Shown: positions 1 to 7,257 of the stretch, one piece after another
Layout: the number at the start of each line of letters is the position of its first letter
How positions within the stretch are numbered: position 1 is the first letter of the stretch
Assembly (NCBI GenBank): GCA_052389435.1
Contig: JBQTIB010000074.1
Coordinates: 1 to 64,000, forward strand
Length of the DNA stretch: 64,000 nucleotides
Direction: 5' to 3'
Source of the DNA: JBQTKD01 sp052389435
GTDB lineage: Bacteria > Actinomycetota > Actinomycetes > Sporichthyales > Sporichthyaceae
The notes under the pieces: generated by a model
Told to the model about the DNA's origin: nothing
The model's input: only the letters and a program-made list of their open reading frames with translations
The model's database searches: none
Made by a program: the position numbers and the translations under genes

Positions 1-1183
1 GCAGGGCGAGACCGGCCAGCGGGTCGACCTCGCACGCGCGGTCCGGGACCGCGCCCGGTTCGGGGCGGTTGCGGCCGATGGTCACCGCAACCTTGCGGCC
101 CTTGCGGGAGTGGTCCACCGGCGACCGCGGCGCGGCGGCCGAGTCGACGCCCGCGAGCGCCAGCTCGCCGAAGCCCTTGACGCACTCCGGGTCCGGGCCG
201 TCCAGGGGCAGGCCGGTGAAGAACTTCGCGGCCATGCATCCGCCGCGGCAGGTCTCGTACGCGCCACAGCCGGAACAGGACCCACCGGTCTGCGGCCGAC
301 GCAGCTCGGCGAACAGGTCGGAGGTGCGCCACACCTGCGCGAACCCGCCCGGGTCGGTGACGTTGCCCGCCAGGAACTCGGGATGGATCGCGAACGGGCA
401 GGCGTAGACGTCGCCGACCGGGTCGATCAGGCAGACCACGCGCCCGGCGCCGCACAGGTTCAGGCCGGGAAGGGCCTGCCCGTAGGCGGCGAGGTGGAAG
501 AAGGAGTCCCCGGTGAGCACGCCTTCGCCGTTGGCGACGAGCCAGTCGTAGAGTTCGCGCTGCTGATCGGCCCGCAAATGCAGGTCGTCCCAGGTGTCCG
601 CGCCGCGACCCGACGGGCGCAGCCGCGTCAGGCGCAGCTGTGCACCGAAGGAGTCCGCGAGGGCCTTGAACTGGTCGAGCTGCGGAAGGTTGTGACGGGT
701 CATCACAACGGAGATCTTGAAGCCCTCCATGCCGGCGCCGGCGAGGTTGCGCATCGCCCGCAGGGCGGTGTCGAACGAGCCCTTTCCGCGCACCGCGTCG
801 TTCACCTCGGCGGTGGCGCCGTCGAGGGAGATCTGCACGTCGATGTAGCCGTCGGCGGCGATCCGCTGGGCGGTCTTTTCGTTGATCCGCACGCCGTTGG
901 TGGAGAACTTCACCCCGACGCCGTGGGAGGTCGCGTAGTCGACGAGTTCGAGGAAGTCCTCGCGCACCGTCGGCTCGCCGCCGCCGATGTTGACGTAGAA
1001 GACCTGCAGGGCCTCCATCTCGCGGATGACGGCCTTGCACTGCTCGGTGCTCAGCTCGCGCGGATCGCGGCGTCCGGAACTGGACAGGCAGTGCGTGCAC
1101 GCCAGGTTGCAGGCGTAGGTCAGTTCCCAGGTCAGACAGATCGGGGCGTCGAGGCCCAGCGCGAACTCGTCGATGAGGCGCAT
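1..1183 (-). CDS. mftC: Mycofactocin radical SAM maturase MftC (partial, 3' end beyond the left edge)
   Basis: MftC is the radical SAM enzyme that oxidatively decarboxylates the C-terminal Tyr of the MftA peptide and cross-links it to the neighbouring Val, using MftB as peptide chaperone. The ATG at 1183 opens a frame of 394 codons that runs off the left edge without a stop. Near the N-terminus is the radical SAM cysteine motif (YACNLACTHC, a CxxxCxxC pattern), followed by a GGGEP motif. The C-terminal half carries SPASM-type cysteines for auxiliary iron-sulfur clusters (CGAGRVVC, CPF, then CSGCGAYETCRGGC). It starts only 5 bases after the mftA stop, so the two are surely cotranscribed. The usual mftB between mftA and mftC is missing here and lies at 6357-6656. 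mftD, mftE and mftF may follow beyond the edge. Confidence 0.95.
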   Translation of the reverse strand, partial: MRLIDEFALGLDAPICLTWELTYACNLACTHCLSSSGRRDPRELSTEQCKAVIREMEALQVFYVNIGGGEPTVREDFLELVDYATSHGVGVKFSTNGVRINEKTAQRIAADGYIDVQISLDGATAEVNDAVRGKGSFDTALRAMRNLAGAGMEGFKISVVMTRHNLPQLDQFKALADSFGAQLRLTRLRPSGRGADTWDDLHLRADQQRELYDWLVANGEGVLTGDSFFHLAAYGQALPGLNLCGAGRVVCLIDPVGDVYACPFAIHPEFLAGNVTDPGGFAQVWRTSDLFAELRRPQTGGSCSGCGAYETCRGGCMAAKFFTGLPLDGPDPECVKGFGELALAGVDSAAAPRSPVDHSRKGRKVAVTIGRNRPEPGAVPDRACEVDPLAGLAL

Positions 1184-1188
1184 GGCGC

Positions 1189-1290
1189 TTAGTACACGCC
1201 GCACATGCCGTCGATGGACACGTCCTCGACGAGGAGGTCGTCCACGACGACGTCCTCGACGGTTTCGGATGCGGTGGGCTCGGGGTTCAT
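1189..1290 (-). CDS. mftA: Mycofactocin precursor peptide MftA, 33 aa
   Basis: This is the ribosomal precursor of the redox cofactor mycofactocin. The 33-residue peptide has an acidic leader (many Glu, Asp and Val) and ends in IDGMCGVY, the family signature; the final Val-Tyr pair becomes the cofactor core after MftC and MftE processing. The ATG at 1290 is chosen because AAGGAG stands 6 bases upstream and because the length matches the family. It is divergent from mftR, 116 bp away, and directly precedes mftC. The short length and the exact C-terminal octapeptide make the call secure. The peptide is released and further modified by MftE, MftD and MftF, none of which is visible in the window. 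Confidence 0.96.
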   Translation of the reverse strand: MNPEPTASETVEDVVVDDLLVEDVSIDGMCGVY

Positions 1291-1406
1291 GGCGACTCCT
1301 TCGTCGTGGGCGCCCCGCGTGGGATATTGGCACGCGGTGCCGGATATCGAGTTCGAACAATAACGACACCCCGTGCCGCAATTCAAGGCTTGCGAAGGAG
1401 GAGCCC
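1291..1406. promoter_or_regulatory. Divergent mftA/mftR promoter region with candidate MftR operator
   Basis: This 116-bp gap separates the divergent mftA and mftR genes and must hold both promoters. At 1323-1348 lies an imperfect dyad, GATAT-T-GGCAC on the left and GTGCC-GG-ATATC on the right around a GCG centre. The size and position suit a TetR-family dimer, so MftR autoregulation is a reasonable inference. The stretch just after it (1349-1365) is locally AT-richer and could hold a -10 element. No binding data are available. Confidence 0.5.
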
Positions 1407-2021
1407 GTGACGGAGGCAGCCGCCCGGCGCGGGCGCCCGCCTGGAACGAGCGTGCGCGAGCTCGAACTCGTCGCGCTGGACCTGTTCCTCGCACACGGAT
1501 TCGAAGAGACGACCGTCGAGCAGATCGCAGCCGCCGCCGGGGTCAGCCGCCGCACGTTCTTCCGCTACTTCGACGGCAAGGCCGCGGTGCTGTTCAGCGA
1601 GTTCGACGAGGAGGTCGTCGAACTCCGGGAGGCGTTCGCGGCGGTGCCGGAGAGCGTCGCGTTGATGACGGCGATCCGTCGGGTGGTCGTCGGGGTGAAC
1701 CACTACCGGGCAGAGGACGTGCCGGAACTGCGGGCGCGGATGAACCTGATCGGCTCGAACGCCTCGCTGCAGGCCGAGGCCGCCAAGCACTACGACGCCT
1801 GGGAGCGGGCCGTCGGCGACTTCGCCGCAGCGCGGCTCGGGCAGGCCCCAGACTCTCTGTACCCGATGGCGATCGCCCGCGCGACCCTCGCGACCGCCCG
1901 CGCCGCCTTCGACCGCTGGGCCGCCCGGGCGGATGCGGACCTGACGGTCTACCTGGACGCGGCACTGGCGGCCCTGGCCGCGGGCTTCAGTCCCCGCAGC
2001 ACCGCCGACGACGCCCACTGA
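1407..2021 (+). CDS. mftR: TetR-family mycofactocin system regulator MftR
   Basis: A 204-residue TetR-type repressor. The N-terminus (GRPPGTSVRELELVALDLF) leads into a typical TetR helix-turn-helix with TTVEQIAAAAGVSRRTFFRYF at about residues 38-58. The C-terminal all-helical domain would bind the effector; mycobacterial MftR is reported to respond to long acyl-CoA. The start is the GTG at 1407, preceded by GAAGGAGGAG at good spacing. It is divergent from mftA with a dyad in the shared promoter, the usual arrangement for this regulator. Family membership as TetR is certain, and the MftR name rests on the N-terminal sequence and on position. Confidence 0.88.
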   Translation: MTEAAARRGRPPGTSVRELELVALDLFLAHGFEETTVEQIAAAAGVSRRTFFRYFDGKAAVLFSEFDEEVVELREAFAAVPESVALMTAIRRVVVGVNHYRAEDVPELRARMNLIGSNASLQAEAAKHYDAWERAVGDFAAARLGQAPDSLYPMAIARATLATARAAFDRWAARADADLTVYLDAALAALAAGFSPRSTADDAH

Positions 2022-2130
2022 TCGGCACCGTAGATCCAAGTTGCAAGCAATGGGTCGTCTACGGGCGGCGCATCGCACCGCGGGTTGCAACGTGGCTGTG
2101 CAGTGCAGGACGCAAGTTCGAGCGCCGGAC

Positions 2131-3000
2131 TCAGCCGATATCGCCGACGACCGGAGCTCTCGGGGTTACGCGCCGAACCCGCTCGATCTGCGCCACGACC
2201 CACTCGGGCCGGAAGCGCACGTCCTCCCACGTGAAGCGGAGGAGCACGTAGCCCCGCTCGGCGAGAGCGTTCGCCCGCCGCCGGTCGTTCCCGTACGCCT
2301 TGCGATTCGAGTGGAACTCGAAGCCGTCGGCCTCGACGACAAGCCAGCCGTCGACGAGGAAGTCGACGTCTCCGACCCCCGCGATGCGAACCTGGCGCCG
2401 CGGCTCGCAGTCGACGAGTCGCAGCAGGACCCCGAGAGCCGACTCCAACTCCGACCCGGACCGCAGGTCGCAGAACCGGACCGCCTGGCGAAGCGCCGCG
2501 GACCCATGGCCGCGGGCCGCGTCGGCGGCCTCGCGCAGCGCCGCGAGCGAGAGCGCCCCGCCCCGCAGGGCGGAGTCCAAGACGACGACGGCCTCGAGGA
2601 GGGCGAGCCGACGGCCGCAGTCGACGAGCGTACGGAGCGGAGCGGTGACCGGCGCGAGCGGTTCGACGTCGTCCCGCGTCAGTTGGCAGCGATGGACGTC
2701 GACCCCTTCCTCGCAGCGCGAGGTACCGCGCGCGACGGTGATCGAGATGCGCTTGGCTGGTTGCCAGAGCGAGTAGCCGTGCCACGCCGCCGCGGACGCG
2801 TGCGAGAGAACCCCACCGAGCCGGACGGCCGTCGCCACCGGCGGATCGGCGTCGGGCAGGGCGTAGCCGCCGTGCCCGACCGGCAGCACCCGGCCGGCAC
2901 GCACGCCTGAGTTCAACGCGTGCCGCGTCACGCCGAGCCGGCGCAGCTCTGCCCATGGCGCGGCGCCGCCGCAGTACTCGAGTGCGTCCAGAAGATCCAC
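2131..3000 (-). CDS. AbiEi-like winged-helix protein with C-terminal DUF559/Vsr-like nuclease domain
   Basis: About 289 residues from the GTG at 3000, where the conserved part begins (VDLLDALEYCGG). The frame is open up to 3165, but the upstream part looks non-coding and holds two DnaA-box-like sites, so the longer start is doubted. The N-terminal half resembles AbiEi-type antitoxin DNA-binding domains (VLPVGHGGYALP, VLSHASAAAWHG, TLVDCGR). The C-terminus has a PD-(D/E)xK-like core: VDFLVDGWLVVEADG, EFHS, then RRANALAERGYVLLRFTW, as in DUF559/Vsr endonucleases. No AbiEii toxin is adjacent, so it is an orphan. It interrupts the mycofactocin genes. The biological role is unknown; a defence or DNA-repair role is only a guess. 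Confidence 0.75.
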   Translation of the reverse strand: MDLLDALEYCGGAAPWAELRRLGVTRHALNSGVRAGRVLPVGHGGYALPDADPPVATAVRLGGVLSHASAAAWHGYSLWQPAKRISITVARGTSRCEEGVDVHRCQLTRDDVEPLAPVTAPLRTLVDCGRRLALLEAVVVLDSALRGGALSLAALREAADAARGHGSAALRQAVRFCDLRSGSELESALGVLLRLVDCEPRRQVRIAGVGDVDFLVDGWLVVEADGFEFHSNRKAYGNDRRRANALAERGYVLLRFTWEDVRFRPEWVVAQIERVRRVTPRAPVVGDIG

Positions 3001-3052
3001 GTCGAGGAGGCTGGAGAGCCGCCCGCGAGGCGGCAAGGGCCAGTTGCGGATC

Positions 3053-3087
3053 TGTGGACAACTCGGCCTTTCGGCGGGTGTGGACAA
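3053..3087 (-). other. Pair of perfect DnaA-box-like nonamers
   Basis: TTGTCCACA (read on the minus strand) occurs at 3053-3061 and again at 3079-3087, with starts 26 bp apart. Both match the actinobacterial DnaA box exactly. They lie just upstream of the likely start of the AbiEi/DUF559-like gene. They may bind DnaA, or they may be a shared element of this gene type. No dnaA, dnaN or parAB gene is nearby, so this is not an origin. Confidence 0.5.
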
Positions 3088-3223
3088 CTTCGCGGTAGTA
3101 CCCGGCCCGCTGCCCCGACCGCGTCGATCCACCGTGGGGCGAATGAGGTCCCGATGACCAGACACGGCGCACCACGCGTTGCATCGTGGATCTCGCGTGC
3201 CTGCGCCCCGGGGATATGGCGGG

Positions 3224-4075
3224 CTAGCGGGAGAGGAGGTCGATCAGGGCCGCGGGGGCGTCGAACGCGCCCGCGACGCCGGCCCAGCGCGCGCCCGAGC
3301 GGGCCGCCAGGTCGGCCGCGGCGTCGCTGTCCTCTGCGGGGGCCAGGACGATCAGTTCGGGGATGCGAGAGGCGATGGGGACCGGGTCGATCTCGTCGGT
3401 GGCGCGGCAGTCCGAGAGCAGGACGACGACGCGACGGGCGGCCTGGGTGTGCGCGAGTTGGTCGGAGGCGGCGCGCAGGGCCGTCGCAACCGAGGTGACG
3501 CCGTGGCCGCGCAGGCCCAGGACGCGGTCGACGACGGTGTCCGCGGCCAGCGAGGAGTTCATGCCCCGCAGCACCTGCGCCTCGCGGGCGAAGGACAGCA
3601 CCGCGTAGTCGCCGGGGGCCCGCCAGGCGCAGGCGGCGGCGGTCAGCGCCGCGGCGGCGAGCCGGGTGCCCGCCATGGAGCCGGACGCGTCGATCACGAC
3701 GCACAGGGCGAGGGTCGGACGGGCCCAGGTGCGGGAGGTCAGTTCGTCGAGCGCCGGCGGGCGGCGCAGCGCGCGGGCGTCGGCGATGGCCGTCAGCGAC
3801 GCGTCGAGGTCGAGGTCCCCGCCGCGATCGGCGGGCACCGAGCGCAGCCGCCCGATGCCGCGCCCGCGCGGATTTCCGACGCGCACGCGGTCCAGGACCA
3901 CCCGGCCCGCGAGCAGGCGCGCGGCCCGGCGCAGGGCCTCGTCCGTCGCGCCGCCCATGTCGACGAGCAGGGCGAGGGTCTCGTCGGGGTCTTCGGCCAT
4001 GGACCGGTCGAACGCGTCCTCGTCGAGGACGCCGACCTGCGGGGAGAGTTCGGCGAAGCGCGGCCGGGCGGCCAA
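3224..4075 (-). CDS. VWA-domain protein, CoxE/MoxR-partner type
   Basis: A 283-residue protein with a C-terminal von Willebrand A domain. The MIDAS motif is clear: VVIDASGSM (DxSxS), a later Thr in GHGVTSVATAL, and an Asp in LLSDCRATDE. Such proteins work with MoxR-type AAA+ ATPases as chaperones that help insert metals or assemble enzymes. It lies directly downstream of the moxR gene on the same strand, separated by a hairpin at 4141-4165. The start is unsure: a TTG at 4075 is the first usable start after the moxR stop, but it has no clear ribosome site. Its target is not shown by sequence; the adjacent zinc alcohol dehydrogenase or the mycofactocin enzymes are the obvious candidates. Confidence 0.82.
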   Translation of the reverse strand: MAARPRFAELSPQVGVLDEDAFDRSMAEDPDETLALLVDMGGATDEALRRAARLLAGRVVLDRVRVGNPRGRGIGRLRSVPADRGGDLDLDASLTAIADARALRRPPALDELTSRTWARPTLALCVVIDASGSMAGTRLAAAALTAAACAWRAPGDYAVLSFAREAQVLRGMNSSLAADTVVDRVLGLRGHGVTSVATALRAASDQLAHTQAARRVVVLLSDCRATDEIDPVPIASRIPELIVLAPAEDSDAAADLAARSGARWAGVAGAFDAPAALIDLLSR

Positions 4076-4140
4076 CTCCGAGCGCGGGGTCGTGCGGTCG
4101 GCCGGTGTGGGCCGGCTCCGCCGCTGGGAGCCCGGCTCGG

Positions 4141-4165
4141 GTAGGCCCGCGGGCTGCGGGCCTAC
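4141..4165. repeat. Perfect hairpin at the moxR stop codon
   Basis: GTAGGCCCGC and GCGGGCCTAC form a perfect 10-bp stem around a 5-base loop. It overlaps the moxR stop codon (4162-4164). No T-tract follows, so it may attenuate rather than end transcription into the VWA gene, or it may stabilise the upstream message. Confidence 0.6.
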
Positions 4166-5073
4166 GCTCCCCCCGGCGCATCGCCTCCGGAGGACTCCTC
4201 CGCCGGCTTCGGCTCCTTGCCGAACACGGCCTCGTAGAGCTCGTGGACGACGCCCTCGGGGGACTTGCTCGTGGTCTCCTGCAGGCGGATCCGCCCGGAC
4301 AGTGCGACCAGGGCTGCGTCGTAGCCGGCGCGCCAGTCCTCGGCCGGAACGCCTCGACGGGCGGCCAGCGCGACGGTCAGCCGCGTCATGTCGATGGCCC
4401 CGCGCACCGAGGACCCGATGCGGATGTCGGAGTGCTCGCGGGTGCGGCGCACGAGGTCGACGACCCGGGAGCGCCAGAGGGCGGTCACCTTCGGGGCGCG
4501 CAGCGCGACGATGTCGAACTCGTCGCCGGCGTCCTGGTAGCCCATCGTGATGCGGCAGACCCGGTCGTAGATGGCCGAGGAGATCCGCGCGGTGCCGACG
4601 GAGTCGAACGGGTTCATGGCCGCGACGAGACGGAAGCCCTCGGCCGCCGGGATGCGCCCGAGGCGCGGGACGTGGAGTTCGCCCTCGCTCATCACGGTGA
4701 TCAGGACGTTGAGGGTCTCCTCCGGGATGCGGTTGGTTTCCTCGACGTACAGCAGCGCACCGGCCCGCAGGGCCTCGGCGAGCGGACCGTCGACGAAGGT
4801 CGCCGCGGAGTACCCGCGCTCGAGCACCATCGCCGGGTCGAAGTGCCCGACGAGCCGGGCCGGAGTCAGTTCGGCGTTGCCCTCGACGAAGACGAACGAG
4901 GACTTGGACTCGGCCGCGACGGCGCGCAGCAGGGTGGTCTTGCCGGTCCCGGGCGGGCCCTCGAGCAGCACGTGCGCGCCGGCGTCGAGGGAGGCGACGA
5001 GCAGTTCGATTTCGCGGGCTCGACCGACGACGTCGGTGGTCGGAACCTCCCCGCGTTCGGCCTCGGTGCTAAT
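4162..5073 (-). CDS. MoxR-family AAA+ ATPase, probable ATT start
   Basis: An AAA+ chaperone of the MoxR family, 303 residues if started at ATT 5073. Visible motifs are Walker A GPPGTGKTT (residues 39-47), a Walker B-like LLYVEETNR, sensor-region MNPFDSVGTARISSA, and the family's lid domain. The only GTG in frame (4971) would start inside strand beta-1, 4 residues before Walker A, and would delete the conserved leader (VVGRAREIELLVASL). An in-frame stop at 5088-5086 leaves no ATG, GTG or TTG upstream. ATT at 5073 has AGGAG with an 8-base spacer, so it is the best start. It is cotranscribed with the VWA gene, and the pair probably matures an enzyme encoded nearby. MoxR/VWA pairs next to NDMA-type dehydrogenases are, from memory, also seen in mycobacteria. 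Confidence 0.88.
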   Translation of the reverse strand: MSTEAERGEVPTTDVVGRAREIELLVASLDAGAHVLLEGPPGTGKTTLLRAVAAESKSSFVFVEGNAELTPARLVGHFDPAMVLERGYSAATFVDGPLAEALRAGALLYVEETNRIPEETLNVLITVMSEGELHVPRLGRIPAAEGFRLVAAMNPFDSVGTARISSAIYDRVCRITMGYQDAGDEFDIVALRAPKVTALWRSRVVDLVRRTREHSDIRIGSSVRGAIDMTRLTVALAARRGVPAEDWRAGYDAALVALSGRIRLQETTSKSPEGVVHELYEAVFGKEPKPAEESSGGDAPGGA

Positions 5074-5133
5074 CGCGCAGACTCCTCAGCAGGGGTGGAA
5101 ACGATCGACCGCAGACCGCGGACCGACCGGTGG

Positions 5134-5192
5134 CATCCGCGAGTTGCAGCCTCGGGGCCGTGGCAGGCGTCGAAAGCTGCAACTCGCGGATG
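5134..5192. repeat. Long inverted repeat between adh and moxR
   Basis: A perfect 17-bp inverted repeat (CATCCGCGAGTTGCAGC at 5134-5150 and its complement at 5176-5192) surrounds a 25-base loop. It lies just after the adh stop codon and before moxR. It could end or stabilise the mftB-adh transcript. Its GCGAGTTGCAGC core resembles GTTGCA-containing elements near 2084 and 3178. Confidence 0.7.
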
Positions 5193-5200
5193 GAGGACGG

Positions 5201-6310
5201 CTAGTGGCTGTGGACCAGCACGCCGCGGACGTTCTTGCCGTTGAGGAGGTCGTCGTAGCCCTCGTTGACCTCGTCGATGGTGTAGGTGCGGGTGATGATC
5301 TCGTCGAGCTTGATGTCGCCGGACTGGTAGAGCCCGAGGATCTTCGGGATGTCGGTGGTCGGGTTGCAGTCTCCGAACAGGGAGCCCTTGACCGTCTTGC
5401 GGAACAGGGTCAGCAGCGTCGCCGGCAGCACGATGTTGTTCAGGTCCAGCTTGTTCAGACCGGTGATGACGAGCGTGCCGCCCTTGCTGATGGTGTGGAA
5501 GGTCGAGGTGACCTGAGGCTCCGTCACCAGGTCGGTGGTGATGATGCCCTTGTCGGCGCCGACACCGCGGGTCAGCGACATCGCGAGCTCCATGGCCTCT
5601 TCGGAGGTGGCGACCGCGTGGGTGGCGCCGAGTTCCATCGCCTTCTCGCGCTTGTTCTCCAGCGGATCCACCGCGATGACGTTCTTCGCACCGGCGTACC
5701 GGGCGCCCTGCACCGCGTTGATGCCGATGCCGCCGACACCCACGACCACGACCGTCTCGCCCGGCTGCACGTCGGCGGTGTTGACCGCGGATCCCCAGCC
5801 CGTCGGGACGCCACAGCCGACGAGGACGGCCTTGTCCAGCGGCAGGTCGTCGTCGACCTTGACCACGGAGTTCTGGTGGATGACGTTGTACTGGCTGAAG
5901 GATCCGACCATGCACAGGGAGCCGTAGTCGCCCTGCGGGCCGGTGGCGGGGAAGCGGCCGTTGATGCTGCCCTCGAGGATGGTGGCGCCCATGTCGCAGA
6001 TGGACTGCCGTCCGGTGGCGCACCAGCGGCAGGTGCCGCAGTTCGGGATGAACGAGCAGACGACGTGATCGCCCGGCTTCACGCGGGTGACGCCGGGGCC
6101 GACCTCCATGATGATGCCCGCGCCCTCGTGGCCCAGGATCATCGGCAGCCGCCCGGGCAGGTCGCCGTGCGCGACGTGGATGTCGGAGTGGCACAGCCCC
6201 CCGTGGGTGAACTGGATGAGCACCTCGCTCTCGCGCGGCCCGTCCAGTTCGAGTTCGTGGATTTCGATGGGCTTGCCGAATTCGACGACGACGGCGGCCT
6301 TGGTCTTCAC
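5201..6310 (-). CDS. NDMA-type zinc alcohol dehydrogenase, probably mycofactocin-dependent
   Basis: A 369-residue zinc-dependent medium-chain alcohol dehydrogenase. Catalytic zinc ligands are in GGLCHSDIH, GHEGAG and GCGVPTGWG, and the structural zinc is held by CGTCRWCATGRQSIC. The Rossmann motif is GVGGIGINAVQGA. The overall sequence matches the family (Rxyl_3153-like/MDO-like) that holds NAD tightly and passes electrons to mycofactocin or, in vitro, to NDMA. Its start is GTG 6310 with GAGGAG upstream. It follows mftB by 46 bp on the same strand, which supports mycofactocin dependence. The substrate could be methanol, ethanol, propanediol or another alcohol; the sequence does not decide. 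Confidence 0.9.
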   Translation of the reverse strand: MKTKAAVVVEFGKPIEIHELELDGPRESEVLIQFTHGGLCHSDIHVAHGDLPGRLPMILGHEGAGIIMEVGPGVTRVKPGDHVVCSFIPNCGTCRWCATGRQSICDMGATILEGSINGRFPATGPQGDYGSLCMVGSFSQYNVIHQNSVVKVDDDLPLDKAVLVGCGVPTGWGSAVNTADVQPGETVVVVGVGGIGINAVQGARYAGAKNVIAVDPLENKREKAMELGATHAVATSEEAMELAMSLTRGVGADKGIITTDLVTEPQVTSTFHTISKGGTLVITGLNKLDLNNIVLPATLLTLFRKTVKGSLFGDCNPTTDIPKILGLYQSGDIKLDEIITRTYTIDEVNEGYDDLLNGKNVRGVLVHSH

Positions 6311-6356
6311 CGTTGGTGCTCCTCTTCGTTGAGTGCGCGAGACGGGAGGTGCTGAG

Positions 6357-6656
6357 TCAGGAGGTGTTGGAGTCGGGTTCGCGGCGGCGGATCATCGCCG
6401 TGTCGGCCAGGGTGGCCAGAGCGGCAGCGTAGGACGGAAGGTCCTGCTCGGATACCCCCGCCGCGACGCAGGCCTCGCGGGCGCTGGCTGCGGCGCCGAG
6501 GCCCTCGACTACGGCCAGCAGCAACGGCTCCTTCAGAAAGGACAGCCGCCGGGTGTCGTAGTGGTAGAGCAGGGCCCCGAACCGCTCGGGCCGGATCGCG
6601 ACGCGTGGATGCAGCGCCCAGGGCGCTTCCGGATCGAAGGCGACGGTGCCGTTCAC
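6357..6656 (-). CDS. mftB: Mycofactocin peptide chaperone MftB
   Basis: MftB is a small RiPP recognition element protein that binds the MftA leader and delivers it to MftC. This 99-residue protein contains the MftB signature RPERFGALLYHYDTRRLSFL at about residues 21-41 and has the usual length. The start is GTG 6656. In most genomes mftB stands between mftA and mftC; here it is first in an mftB-adh unit about 5 kb from them, although on the same strand. No other mftB copy is seen in the window. A GGCC-rich dyad sits directly upstream at 6657-6688. Confidence 0.9.
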   Translation of the reverse strand: MNGTVAFDPEAPWALHPRVAIRPERFGALLYHYDTRRLSFLKEPLLLAVVEGLGAAASAREACVAAGVSEQDLPSYAAALATLADTAMIRRREPDSNTS

Positions 6657-6688
6657 CGGGCCAGGCTATGTCCCTGGTCTCCGGCCCG
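6657..6688. promoter_or_regulatory. Nested dyad just upstream of mftB
   Basis: CGGGCCAGG at 6657-6665 pairs with CCTGG (6673-6677) and GGCCCG (6683-6688), giving nested short stems immediately before the mftB start codon. It could be an operator or a leader structure. It does not resemble the dyad upstream of mftA. The rest of the gap to 6789 shows no clear signal. Confidence 0.3.
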
Positions 6689-6789
6689 CATATGCGCCGA
6701 AGCGACAACCCCACGTCGCGGGCTTGGACCGAGCGCACAGCACGTCGACCGCCCCCGCCCATCCGCGCGCACGCGCGCGGCACCGGGCC

Positions 6790-7092
6790 CTACCCCCGCG
6801 GCGGCGCGTACACGATCACCGGCGACTGGGGGTGGACGCGGAAGGCGAGGATCAGCGCGATCACCCAGCCGAGGAGCGTCCAGCCGAGCAGGAGGTTGAT
6901 CCAGAACACCTGCGCCGAGCCGCGCGAGCCTCGGCTCGCGGCCAGGGCCCACGGCAGCAGGTAGCCGAGGGTGAGCAGCGCCCACAGCCAGGCGTGCGAG
7001 GCGGAGAAGAACCGCCGGACGCCGCGCCGTCGGTCGGGCACGCTCTGCACGACGGTCGGCGGCGGGCCCCACTGGCCGTTGGAGTAGCTCAC
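6790..7092 (-). CDS. Small membrane protein, superinfection-immunity (Imm_superinfect) family
   Basis: A roughly 100-residue protein with two hydrophobic segments and the family-typical stretch GYLLPWALAASRG then FWINLLLGWTLLGWVIALI. This matches the Imm_superinfect family, named for the T4 Imm protein but common as chromosomal housekeeping membrane proteins in bacteria. The N-terminus before the first segment is hydrophilic and Pro-rich. The start is unsure: GTG 7092 is used here and GTG 7131 would add 13 residues. No phage genes are near, so phage immunity should not be assumed. Confidence 0.75.
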   Translation of the reverse strand: MSYSNGQWGPPPTVVQSVPDRRRGVRRFFSASHAWLWALLTLGYLLPWALAASRGSRGSAQVFWINLLLGWTLLGWVIALILAFRVHPQSPVIVYAPPRG

Positions 7093-7257
7093 CGATCCAT
7101 CGTCGGTCCGCCCGAGTGCCCCTGTCGACACTGCGCGGGGAAACCAGGGTCGGTTCAGGGTTGCCGCCGCGGACTCGCCTCGAGGTCAACCGATCGACTC
7201 CGCCACGCGTCGAAGTCGAGGACCGGCGTCGTCGGTTCCCTTGGAAGGGACTTCGAC

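Noticed and set aside
3053..3087. Replication origin
   Set aside because: Only two DnaA boxes, no AT-rich unwinding region, and no dnaA/dnaN nearby.
6790..7092. Phage superinfection-immunity gene as evidence of a prophage
   Set aside because: No integrase, capsid or other phage gene is near, and this membrane family is common on bacterial chromosomes.
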